Assembly (NCBI GenBank): GCA_900545405.1
Contig: UQYT01000035.1
Span: forward strand, 1-26,047
DNA length: 26,047 nt
Source of the DNA: an uncultured Eubacteriales bacterium
GTDB taxonomy: Bacteria > Bacillota > Clostridia > Oscillospirales > Oscillospiraceae
Direction: 5' to 3'
Position numbers and translations under genes: made by a program. The notes beneath the pieces are model-generated. The model did no database searches and was not told where the DNA came from. It was given only the letters and a program-made list of their open reading frames with translations. Positions within the stretch are counted from its first letter, which is position 1, and every line of letters begins with the position of its first letter. This document shows positions 1 through 6,440 of the stretch, piece after piece.

Positions 1-77
1 TTCCGCGCTCTGCGGAGCGCGGCCAGAGGCTTTGCCTCTGGACTCCACCACCTTTGAAAAGGTGGACGAAACTTTCA
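1..77 (-). repeat. Multi-hairpin intergenic repeat, copy 1
   Basis: Three perfect stem-loops lie back to back: arms 3-10/15-22, arms 23-30/34-41 and arms 48-55/58-65. Read on the minus strand, the unit begins TGAAAGTTTCGTCCACC and ends in the CCGCGCTC/GAGCGCGG hairpin. A second copy, in inverted orientation, lies at 25770-25844. Both copies sit directly behind the stop codon of a gene pointing into the repeat; here the TGA stop of the PAP2 gene (75-77) is the first triplet of the unit. The left edge may be cut by the window. No transposase is linked, and no protein-coding role is supported. It is probably a dispersed structured 3'-end element (inference). Confidence 0.85.
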
Positions 78-1004
78 GACGCGCTTCGCGCGGGGCGCGC
101 CGATTTTGGAGAAGGCGCGGAAGGTCATGGGCCACACGGCGGCGGCGAACAGGACTACGAGGAAATACCGCGCCGCGTCCGCGACGCCGCCTTCCCCGAG
201 GAGCGCGTAGAGCGGGGCCTTCAGCGCCACGCGGATGCCCACGACTATGGCGAGGCCGAGCACCAGCTTCAGGGCCTGTCCCGCGAGCGGAGCCTTCGTC
301 TCAAACCGGATATACCGCTGGTCCAGCCAGTACGAGAGCAGCAGCGCGCTCGCCGCGCCCAGCAGCTTGTAGCCGTTTTCCTTCCCCGACGCCAGATTCG
401 CCGCGTCTATGTCCGCCGGGAAGCGCCACAGCTCCACATAGCACAGATACGCCACCGTCAGCACTATCATCCCAGCTATGATGCCGTACATCCGCTTCGG
501 GTGCGCCTCTATGTCCCGGAACACCGGATACAGCGCCAGCATCAGCACCAGGCCCATCAAAAGCGCCACGCCCACGTCCAGCGGCGTGTGCACGCCCAGA
601 TACATCCGCGAGAGACCGATGAGCACGACGATGACAAAGCACAGCACCCGCCAGCCCCCGCGCGTCCACATGCCCAGGCAGCCGAAGCTCGAGAACGCGT
701 TTTGCGTGTGCCCGCTCGGGAAGGAGTAGCCCGTCGCCCCGGCGCGCGCGGATTCCACGATGGTGAAGTCCGGGTCGAGCACCCAGGGCCTCGGGATGCG
801 GAAGCAGAGCTTGAGGAACTGGTTCGCTATCGTGCCCACAAAGCCCGTGGTCAGTATGTAGCAGCCGAGGCCCTTGCTCACGCACCAGTAGACCGCGATG
901 GCCAGCGCCATGTACACCGTCTCGCCGCCGAGCTCAGTTATGACGCGGAACACCGCGTCCAGCGCGGGAGAGCGCAGGCCCTCCAGAAAGTACAGAAACT
1001 GCAT
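75..1004 (-). CDS. PAP2-family membrane phosphatase
   Basis: This 309-residue protein is a type 2 phosphatidic-acid phosphatase-like membrane enzyme, a family that hydrolyses lipid phosphates such as phosphatidate or undecaprenyl diphosphate. The three family motifs are visible: KLCFRIPRP (about 65-73), PSGH (96-99, catalytic His99) and SRMYLGVHTPLD (132-143, nucleophilic His139). Hydrophobic segments before, between and after the motifs predict about six or more membrane helices, and the C-terminal half (from about 150) is a further membrane region. The start is supported by GGAGGTAAAGC directly before the ATG. It lies 15 bp behind mntP and is probably co-transcribed with it. The stop codon overlaps the downstream hairpin repeat. 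The exact lipid substrate cannot be told from sequence. Confidence 0.88.
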   Translation of the reverse strand: MQFLYFLEGLRSPALDAVFRVITELGGETVYMALAIAVYWCVSKGLGCYILTTGFVGTIANQFLKLCFRIPRPWVLDPDFTIVESARAGATGYSFPSGHTQNAFSSFGCLGMWTRGGWRVLCFVIVVLIGLSRMYLGVHTPLDVGVALLMGLVLMLALYPVFRDIEAHPKRMYGIIAGMIVLTVAYLCYVELWRFPADIDAANLASGKENGYKLLGAASALLLSYWLDQRYIRFETKAPLAGQALKLVLGLAIVVGIRVALKAPLYALLGEGGVADAARYFLVVLFAAAVWPMTFRAFSKIGAPRAKRV

Positions 1005-1019
1005 GCTTTACCTCCAAAT

Positions 1020-1574
1020 TCAGCCCACAAGCCCCTCTATGAGGAGCTTTATGCCTATGCCGCAGAGCACCACGCCGCCCGCGATGCCCGCGGTCTTGCA
1101 GGACACGCCGGGGATCTTGCCGCCGACCATGCCGCCGATGAAGCAGAGCACAAAGGTCGTGCAGCCGATCATGACGCAGCTCGCCAGCAGAGGCACGTCC
1201 ATGAACGCAAAGGAGATGCCAACCGCCAGCGCGTCCAGGCTCGTCGCGATGGCCATCACCAGCAGCTGCGAGTGCTTGAGCTGCGTGTGACATACCGCCT
1301 TGTCCCCGCCGCGTATCGCCTCCACCAGCATCTTCACGCCGACAAAGGCCAGCAGGAAAAAGCTGATGTACGGCGCGTAGGCGCTCACGAAGGAGCTCAC
1401 CGTGCTGCCCAGCAGGTAGCCGATGAGCGGCATCAGGAACTGAAAACCGCCGAAATACAGCCCCAGCAGGGCCGCGTGCTTCGTGCCGAAGCCCTTGACC
1501 GTGAGTCCGCTCGTCACCGAGACGGCAAAGGCGTCCATTGACAGACCGACGCCGATGAGTAAAATAGACAGCAT
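1020..1574 (-). CDS. mntP: MntP-family manganese efflux pump
   Basis: This 184-residue, six-helix membrane protein exports Mn(II) in characterised homologues. The sequence shows the internal two-fold repeat of the family: LSMDAFAVSVTSGL near residue 12 and TSLDALAVGISFAF in the middle, each with the Asp expected in the ion path. The ATG at 1574 is chosen over a longer open frame because GGAG precedes it at normal spacing and the extra upstream residues are hydrophilic, unlike the family N-terminus. It lies upstream of the PAP2 gene and diverges from tadA with only 24 bp between start codons. No yybP-ykoY manganese riboswitch fits in that gap. A weak -10 candidate (TATACT) for it lies inside tadA at 1612-1617. 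Confidence 0.9.
   Translation of the reverse strand: MLSILLIGVGLSMDAFAVSVTSGLTVKGFGTKHAALLGLYFGGFQFLMPLIGYLLGSTVSSFVSAYAPYISFFLLAFVGVKMLVEAIRGGDKAVCHTQLKHSQLLVMAIATSLDALAVGISFAFMDVPLLASCVMIGCTTFVLCFIGGMVGGKIPGVSCKTAGIAGGVVLCGIGIKLLIEGLVG
1538..1565 (+). promoter_or_regulatory. Predicted tadA promoter inside mntP
   Basis: TTGACA at 1538-1543 and TAAAAT at 1560-1565 are separated by 16 bp. The site lies within the first codons of the oppositely oriented mntP gene and would start transcription near 1572, about 27 nt before the tadA start codon. It is a prediction from consensus match only. Confidence 0.55.
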
Positions 1575-1598
1575 AGAAACACTCCAGGTGGTGAGATT

Positions 1599-2045
1599 TT
1601 GGACTTGGAAAAGTATATGCGCGAGGCCCTCGCTCTTGCACGGGAGGCGGCGGAGGCGGGGGAGGTGCCCGTCGGCTGCGTGGTGTTCGACGAGGCGGGC
1701 GAGATTATCGGCCGGGGCCGGAACCGCCGCGAGGAGGCCCGCGACGCCTGCGCCCACGCCGAGGTCGAGGCCATCCGCGCCGCCTGCGCCGCGCGCGGGA
1801 GCTGGAACCTCTCCGGCTGCGGCCTCGCCGTCACGCTCGAGCCCTGCCCCATGTGCGCCGGGGCCATCATCAACGCCCGCATCTCCACCGTGGTCTACGG
1901 CGCGCGCGAGGCGAGGAGCGGCTCCGTCGGCAGCGTCATCAACCTCTTCGAGGAGAACTACGGCCAGAGGCCGAAGGTGTACGGCGGAGTGCTCCGCGGC
2001 GACTGCGCCCGCGTCCTCTCGGAGTTCTTTGCAAAGCTGAGATAA
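1599..2045 (+). CDS. tadA: tRNA-specific adenosine deaminase TadA
   Basis: TadA converts A34 to inosine in tRNA-Arg(ACG) using a zinc-activated water. The 148-residue length is normal for the family. The zinc/catalytic motifs are present: HAE at 53-55 (His53 ligand, Glu55 proton shuttle) and PCPMC at 82-86 (Cys83 and Cys86 ligands). The C-terminal stretch GSVGSVINLF is also typical. The start is a TTG at 1599, chosen because AGGTGGTGAG precedes it and because MDLEKYMREAL aligns with the family N-terminus; the first ATG (1617) would remove part of the first helix. It is transcribed alone and ends at a strong terminator. Confidence 0.94.
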   Translation: MDLEKYMREALALAREAAEAGEVPVGCVVFDEAGEIIGRGRNRREEARDACAHAEVEAIRAACAARGSWNLSGCGLAVTLEPCPMCAGAIINARISTVVYGAREARSGSVGSVINLFEENYGQRPKVYGGVLRGDCARVLSEFFAKLR

Positions 2046-2048
2046 AGC

Positions 2049-2082
2049 GCCGCCCGGCGTCTGAGCCGGGCGGCATTTTTTT
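2049..2082 (+). terminator. Rho-independent terminator of tadA
   Basis: A perfect 10-bp GC stem (2049-2058 with 2065-2074), a 6-nt loop and a run of seven T (2076-2082) follow the tadA stop by 3 nt. The convergent phosphoribosyltransferase gene ends at 2092. On that strand the same stem is followed only by a weak T-poor tract. Confidence 0.93.
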
Positions 2083-2091
2083 ACTGCTTCT

Positions 2092-2646
2092 TTATGCTTT
2101 GACCGTGCCGTCTGCGTTGAAGAGGGGCAGGGGGGCCAGGGTGATGATGTCGTCCCTGTCCTTGGCGTCGCCCTCGGCCAGGACGGCCATCTTGCCGGCG
2201 ATTATGCCGCCCGCGCGCTTCACCAGCTCCTCCATCGCGTGCAGGCTCTCGCCCGTGGAGATGACGTCGTCCACGATGAGGATCTTCTTGCCCTTTATCA
2301 GCTCGGCGTCCGCCGTGTCGATGACCAGCTTCTGGATGTGCATCGTGGTGATGGAGCGGACCTCGACCTCGAACACGCCGGTCATGTAGGCCTTGGCGCC
2401 CTTGCGGGCCAGGAAATACTTCTCCGCCCCGGACTGGCGCGCCATCTCGTAGAGCAGCGGTATCGCCTTGGCCTCGGGCGCGATGAGATAGTCGTACTCC
2501 GGCGCGCGCTTTAGCAGCTCCGCCGCGCAGTGGACCGTGAGCTCGACATCCCCGAACATGACGAAGGCGCCTATGTAGAGGTCGTCCGTCACGCGGCAGA
2601 GCGGCAGGTCGCGCTTCAAGCCGGCGATGTCCATCTCGTAAGTCAT
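2092..2646 (-). CDS. Purine-type phosphoribosyltransferase
   Basis: This 184-residue protein has the type I phosphoribosyltransferase fold, which transfers ribose-5-phosphate from PRPP to a base. The PRPP-binding signature is ILIVDDVISTGES (about 122-134). The segment ARKGAKAYMTG (80-90) resembles the ARK..K-Y motif of the adenine/xanthine phosphoribosyltransferase and PurR branch, so purine salvage is the likely role; which base is unclear. The ATG at 2646 is chosen because GGGAGGAATACAA precedes it. A TTG 15 nt further upstream would place the ribosome-binding site inside the gene. It is monocistronic, with a promoter at 2717-2744. Confidence 0.82.
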   Translation of the reverse strand: MTYEMDIAGLKRDLPLCRVTDDLYIGAFVMFGDVELTVHCAAELLKRAPEYDYLIAPEAKAIPLLYEMARQSGAEKYFLARKGAKAYMTGVFEVEVRSITTMHIQKLVIDTADAELIKGKKILIVDDVISTGESLHAMEELVKRAGGIIAGKMAVLAEGDAKDRDDIITLAPLPLFNADGTVKA

Positions 2647-2716
2647 TTGTATTCCTCCCAAAGAAAGTGTGTTTTAACGCCGCCGTGCGGCATACGATTT
2701 TCTTACAAACAAACTA

Positions 2717-2744
2717 ATTATACAGGAATGCCCGTCAAAATCAA
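2717..2744 (-). promoter_or_regulatory. Predicted promoter of the phosphoribosyltransferase gene
   Basis: On the minus strand, TTGATT (2739-2744) and a consensus TATAAT (2717-2722) are spaced by 16 bp. Transcription would begin near 2710, giving a leader of about 65 nt. I see no purine-riboswitch-like fold in that leader. Confidence 0.6.
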
Positions 2745-2919
2745 GGATAATTTGCTCCGGCCCGGCGTTTTGCCGGACGGATTTGCAGCCGGGGGTCGCA
2801 AAAAATCGACAAAATATTGGCACACCGGCAAAGTGCACAAAAATTTGACAGAAAAAATGAATTTTATGGTTCTTATATGAGTATTTTGAATAAAGAAAAT
2901 TTATAGACAAATTAAAGAC

Positions 2920-2948
2920 TTGTAAATGTCGCTTCCATGGTGTAAATT
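2920..2948 (+). promoter_or_regulatory. Predicted promoter of the symporter gene
   Basis: TTGTAA (2920-2925) and TAAATT (2943-2948) are spaced by 17 bp in the most AT-rich part of the 396-bp divergent region (2647-3042). Transcription would begin near 2955, right at the base of the first leader hairpin. The stretch 2750-2915 between the two divergent promoters holds only a short imperfect GC hairpin near 2757-2783. Confidence 0.55.
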
Positions 2949-2956
2949 ATAAACAC

Positions 2957-3016
2957 GGGGACGAGGGATACGTCCCCCTGGATTGGGAGAGCCGGCGCGC
3001 GGATATCACGCCGGCT
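2957..3016 (+). promoter_or_regulatory. Two-hairpin structured leader of the symporter mRNA
   Basis: Hairpin 1 pairs GGGGACG (2957-2963) with CGTCCCC (2971-2977). Hairpin 2 pairs AGCCGGCG (2990-2997) with CGCCGGCT (3009-3016). They lie between the predicted transcription start and the GGGAGGG ribosome-binding site (3030-3036). There is no U-run after either stem, so simple attenuation is unlikely. It could stabilise the mRNA or act as a regulatory leader; I do not recognise a known riboswitch class. Confidence 0.6.
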
Positions 3017-3042
3017 AATTTAAAACTTTGGGAGGGAAATCA

Positions 3043-4521
3043 ATGGATCAGAAATCTCAACACATGGAACATGAACGCGGTTCATGGGGTTCCAACTTCG
3101 GCTTCCTGATGGCCGCTGTCGGTTCCGCGGTCGGCCTGGGCAACATCTGGGGCTTCCCGTACAAGATGGGCCGCTACGGCGGCTTTGCGTTCCTGGTAAT
3201 CTACCTGCTCCTGGTCATCTTCGTCGGCGTGGTCGTCATGCTCGGCGAGCTGTCCATAGGCCGTAAGACCGGCCTCGGCGCCGTCGGCGCTTATGCGAAG
3301 CTCGGCAAGAAGTACAAGTGGATAGGCCTGCTGGGCATACTTGCGGCGTTCTGTCTGCTGGCGTTCTACAACGTCCTCGGCGGACTCGTCATGCGCTACA
3401 TGTTCGGCTTCATACTGCAGATACTCGGTGTGGACGGCTTTGCCGGACAGAGCGGCAGCTTCTTCGGATACATACTCCACGACTACAGCGGCATGGTCTT
3501 CTTCCACGTGCTGTTCATAGTCTGCAACGTCGTCATCGTCATGGGCGGCATACAGGGCGGCATCGAGAAGTTCTGCACGGTCGCAATGCCCGCGCTGTTC
3601 TTCATGCTCCTGTTCGTCATCATCTACGTTGCGTTCCAGCCGGGCGCCGGCCAGGGCTACAAGGATATGCTCACCCCGAACTTCGAGCCCATATCCTCTT
3701 TCTCCGGATTCTTAGAAGTGTTGTCTAAGGCGGCAGGCCAGATGTTCTTCTCACTGTCGCTTGGCATGGGCGCCATAATCTCCTACGGCTCCTACCTGGA
3801 TAAGAAGGAGAACCTGCAGAAGAACGCGCTCATAATCCCGGCCTGCGATACTCTGATAGCCGTCATGGCAGCCTGCGCTGTTCTCCCGGCCTGCGCGGCC
3901 TTCGGCATGGAGTACAACCAGGGTCCCGGCCTGCTGTTCAACACCATGCAGAACGTCTTCCTGAGCATGGGCAGCTTTGGCAGCTTCGTCGGATTCATGT
4001 TCTACTTCCTCGTGTTCATCGCGGCGGTCACCTCGTCCATCTCCCTGTTCGAGGCCGTCGTCACCTGGCGCATCGACGCCGGACGCGAGAAGGGCAAGAA
4101 GGTCAACCGTACTAGCACAATGTGCGTTGCGGCCGTCCTCTCTCTCATCGTCGGCCTGCCCGTCGCGCTCGACGCCATAGGCGGCGGCGTGACCGGTGTA
4201 GCAGGTGCGGTTCCCGCTCCGTACACCTTCTTCGGCATGAGCATCGACCAGCTGATGGCGGGCGAGATCCCGATGTTCATCGACAGCTGGCTCGACTTCT
4301 TCGACGTCATCTCCGAGGGCATACTGATGCCGCTCGGCGCGCTGGTGATGGCCTTGCTCATAGGCTGGAAGTGGAAGACGAAAGACCTGATCGTGCCGGA
4401 GTGCGAGGCCAGCGGCCACAAGTTCTGGGGCTACGGCTTCTTCAACTTCTGCTTCAAGTTCGTCACCCCCATCGGCATGGCCATCGTTCTCATCGGCCAG
4501 ATCATGGACTTCTTCCTGTAA
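3043..4521 (+). CDS. Sodium:neurotransmitter symporter family transporter
   Basis: This 492-residue membrane protein belongs to the neurotransmitter:sodium symporter (SNF/LeuT) family, which imports amino acids or related compounds with Na+. The TM1 signature GSAVGLGNIWGFPY (27-40) carries the Gly-rich unwound segment and the residues that form the sodium and substrate sites in LeuT. Eleven to twelve hydrophobic segments follow, and the length is typical of bacterial members. The ATG at 3043 is used because GGGAGGG lies just upstream; a TTG at 3028 would swallow that site. The substrate is not deducible; tryptophan, tyrosine and other amino acids are known for relatives. It is monocistronic between its own promoter and terminator. 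Confidence 0.92.
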   Translation: MDQKSQHMEHERGSWGSNFGFLMAAVGSAVGLGNIWGFPYKMGRYGGFAFLVIYLLLVIFVGVVVMLGELSIGRKTGLGAVGAYAKLGKKYKWIGLLGILAAFCLLAFYNVLGGLVMRYMFGFILQILGVDGFAGQSGSFFGYILHDYSGMVFFHVLFIVCNVVIVMGGIQGGIEKFCTVAMPALFFMLLFVIIYVAFQPGAGQGYKDMLTPNFEPISSFSGFLEVLSKAAGQMFFSLSLGMGAIISYGSYLDKKENLQKNALIIPACDTLIAVMAACAVLPACAAFGMEYNQGPGLLFNTMQNVFLSMGSFGSFVGFMFYFLVFIAAVTSSISLFEAVVTWRIDAGREKGKKVNRTSTMCVAAVLSLIVGLPVALDAIGGGVTGVAGAVPAPYTFFGMSIDQLMAGEIPMFIDSWLDFFDVISEGILMPLGALVMALLIGWKWKTKDLIVPECEASGHKFWGYGFFNFCFKFVTPIGMAIVLIGQIMDFFL

Positions 4522-4550
4522 GAAAAAGCGCAAACCTTATACACAAAAAA

Positions 4551-4576
4551 GCACCCGCCGTACGGCGGGTGCTTTT
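4551..4576 (+). terminator. Rho-independent terminator of the symporter gene
   Basis: A perfect 10-bp stem (4551-4560 with 4563-4572) with a TA loop is flanked by A6 on the left and T4 on the right. The flanking tracts would allow it to work in both directions, so it could also stop transcripts from the HtrA side. Confidence 0.9.
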
Positions 4577-4821
4577 CTCATTGCCCGCGCTCTTGCTCAC
4601 GGGCTGAGCTCCGGCGGCGGGTCAGGCCCCGGCCGGCCGGGCGCGGAGCGGGCTAGGGCAGGGGGAGGCGGGCCGTCCTCCGCAATCCGGACATAGGGAA
4701 AGCGCCCGGCTGGTCGGGCCGGGCGCTCCCTGTCAAAAAAGAGAGAGGAGTGAAAATGAAGATTGAATATGGTTCAGATGTGGGCTTTTTATTTAAACTC
4801 CGCTTAGGGAGGTCGTCGGCA
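4577..4821. other. Non-coding gap between convergent genes, with one GC hairpin
   Basis: This 245-bp gap separates the convergent symporter and htrA genes. It contains a perfect 10-bp stem (4701-4710 with 4718-4727, 7-nt loop) without a clear T-run on either strand, and a GC palindrome near 4628-4641. Around 4741-4800 is an AT-richer patch with GAGAGGAG before an ATG on the plus strand. The frame from it runs antisense through htrA and is not accepted as a gene. Confidence 0.6.
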
Positions 4822-6282
4822 TCAGCCGAAGTAGAAGCCGCCGTCCTGCCAGCCGCCGGAGGGATTCACGGGCTGCTGATAGGCGCCCTGGCTGCCGGAG
4901 TCCGTGTTCTCGGCGGGCTTGGCGTCGAAGGTGATGGAGAGGGTCAGGTACTCGCCGGAGCGCCAGACCACGATGTCCACCATCTCTCCCGCGCTGTGGA
5001 AGAGCAGCTCCTGCCTCAGCTCGTCGCTGCTGCCGATGTCGTAGCCGTCCAGCTGGGTGATGATGTCGCCGACCTTGATGCCGGCCTTCTCGGCCGCGCT
5101 GCCCTCGGTGACGGTGCGGACGTAGGCGCCCTCGGGGAAGCCGTAGTACTGGGCGGCCATGCTGTCCACGTCGGCGGGGGTGATGCCGAGGTAGGCGTCG
5201 CCGGTCTCGGCGTCGAGGCTGCGCTCGCCGGAGATGACGCTGTTGGCTATCCTGACCGCGTCGTCGATGGGGATCGCGAAGCCGAGGCCCTCGGTGCCGT
5301 CCTCATTGCTCTTGGCGGTGACGACGCCGACAACCTGGCCGCTGGTGTTGTACACCGGGCCGCCGGAGTTGCCCTCGTTGACGGCGGCGTCGATCTGGAA
5401 CATGGTCATGGTGCCTTCCTCGGTGGTGATGAGCCTGTCGGTGGCGGAGACCATGCCGCTGGTCATGGAGTAGCTCAGCTCGCCGAGCGGGTTGCCCACG
5501 GCGTACACCGTGTCGCCCACAAAGAGGCTGTCGCTGCTGCCGAGCTCGGCGGCGTCGAGGCCGGTGGCGTCGATCTTCAGCACGGCGATGTCGTTGTTGC
5601 GGTCGAAGCCCTTGATCTCGGCGGTGTAGGTGCTGCCGTCGTAGAACATGACCTTGACCTCGTAGCCGCCGGTGTAGGCGTCCTCGACGACGTGGTAGTT
5701 CGTGAGGATGTAGCCGTCCTCGCTGATGACGAAGCCGGAGCCGGAGACGGAGCCGGAGACGGTCATGCCGAAGATGTTGGTGGTGGTGATGTCGGTCTGG
5801 ATGCCGACGACCTGCTTGCAGGCGAGGTCATAGTAGATGTCGCGCGCGCTCATGGCTCCGTCGGAGCTGGTGGTGGTGCCGCCGGCGCTGGGGCTGGTCT
5901 GCACCAGGGGCGTATCGGAGGCCGGGGCGTCGGTCTCGCTGACCACGGCCGCGGGCTGGTTGGCGTTGGCGATAAGGCCGCCGGACACGCCGCCCAGCAG
6001 CGCGCAGACCAGGCACAAAGCGATTACGCCCGCGACGCCCATGCCGCGCTTGTGGGGCTTCTTCTCCGGCTCGGTCGGCTTGCCGCCGCGTCCGCCGGGG
6101 ACGTAATAGCCGTCGAAGGAGGCGCCGCTCTGCGGCGTGTAGGCCGCGTCGCGGTAGCAGGTGTTCTGCTCGGCGTCGGGCTTTACGATGCGGTAGCTGC
6201 CGTCCTCAGCAGGGGCGTCGCAGCGCTGCTCGTTGTTGTTCCCGCCGGAGGGGGTCTTGTTGTTTTCATCATATGGGTACAT
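4822..6282 (-). CDS. HtrA/DegP-like membrane-anchored serine protease
   Basis: This 486-residue protein is a surface quality-control protease. Its order is: a hydrophilic cytoplasmic N-terminus (1-80), one transmembrane helix (about 82-104), a Thr/Ser/Ala-rich linker (105-143), a trypsin-like domain (about 147-350) and one PDZ domain (about 362-455), ending in a short Gly/Gln/Pro tail. The catalytic triad is His197 (TNYHVV), Asp231 (NNDIAV) and Ser306 (GNSGGP). The start is supported by GGAGGAATGAGCC before the ATG. One PDZ domain and an N-terminal anchor match Gram-positive HtrA. It is transcribed alone. The 4577-4821 gap beyond its stop has only a T-poor hairpin on this strand and the bidirectional terminator of the symporter. 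Confidence 0.94.
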   Translation of the reverse strand: MYPYDENNKTPSGGNNNEQRCDAPAEDGSYRIVKPDAEQNTCYRDAAYTPQSGASFDGYYVPGGRGGKPTEPEKKPHKRGMGVAGVIALCLVCALLGGVSGGLIANANQPAAVVSETDAPASDTPLVQTSPSAGGTTTSSDGAMSARDIYYDLACKQVVGIQTDITTTNIFGMTVSGSVSGSGFVISEDGYILTNYHVVEDAYTGGYEVKVMFYDGSTYTAEIKGFDRNNDIAVLKIDATGLDAAELGSSDSLFVGDTVYAVGNPLGELSYSMTSGMVSATDRLITTEEGTMTMFQIDAAVNEGNSGGPVYNTSGQVVGVVTAKSNEDGTEGLGFAIPIDDAVRIANSVISGERSLDAETGDAYLGITPADVDSMAAQYYGFPEGAYVRTVTEGSAAEKAGIKVGDIITQLDGYDIGSSDELRQELLFHSAGEMVDIVVWRSGEYLTLSITFDAKPAENTDSGSQGAYQQPVNPSGGWQDGGFYFG

Positions 6283-6400
6283 GGCTCATTCCTCCATGAA
6301 TTTCTTTTACGTGCGTTATATTAACGGCCAGTTGTGACATGGTTATGAACAAACATCGAAAAAAATTTGAAGTTTCCGCGTAATGTTTGTGAACGCGAAA
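6283..6400 (-). promoter_or_regulatory. htrA upstream region
   Basis: This AT-rich stretch carries a -10-like TAATAT (6318-6323, minus strand) but no convincing -35 hexamer at 16-18 bp. An imperfect dyad, TTGT.CAT-aacc-ATG..ACAA, lies at about 6332-6352, where an activator or repressor could bind. Absence of a -35 would fit a regulated or alternative-sigma promoter, but this is speculative. Confidence 0.35.
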
Positions 6401-6427
6401 AAAGAGCGCCGGTACCCCCGGCGCTCT
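6398..6427 (-). terminator. Terminator of the ytr-like ABC operon
   Basis: On the minus strand a perfect 10-bp stem (6418-6427 with 6403-6412, 5-nt loop) is followed by a run of six T. It lies 13 nt behind the permease stop codon and ahead of the htrA promoter region. Confidence 0.9.
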
Positions 6428-6440
6428 ATATTATATGTGT

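Noticed and set aside
32..481. A short open frame starting with PLDSTTFEKVDETF
   Set aside because: The first residues are a translation of the hairpin repeat (an analogous string, PATFEKVDETF, comes from copy 2 at the right end). The rest is Arg/Pro-rich antisense of PAP2.
54..1541. A plus-strand open frame of 495 codons
   Set aside because: It is antisense to PAP2 and mntP, starts inside the hairpin repeat, and encodes a His/Arg/Gln-rich low-complexity product typical of antisense frames.
1575..1598. Manganese (yybP-ykoY) riboswitch before mntP
   Set aside because: Only 24 bp separate mntP from tadA, far too little for that riboswitch, and no such fold is visible.
4750..6324. A plus-strand open frame of 524 codons with a good ribosome-binding site
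   Set aside because: It is antisense to htrA for nearly its whole length and encodes a Gly/Ala/Val/Asp-rich product. The ribosome-binding site and first codons are recorded only as an oddity of the 4577-4821 gap.
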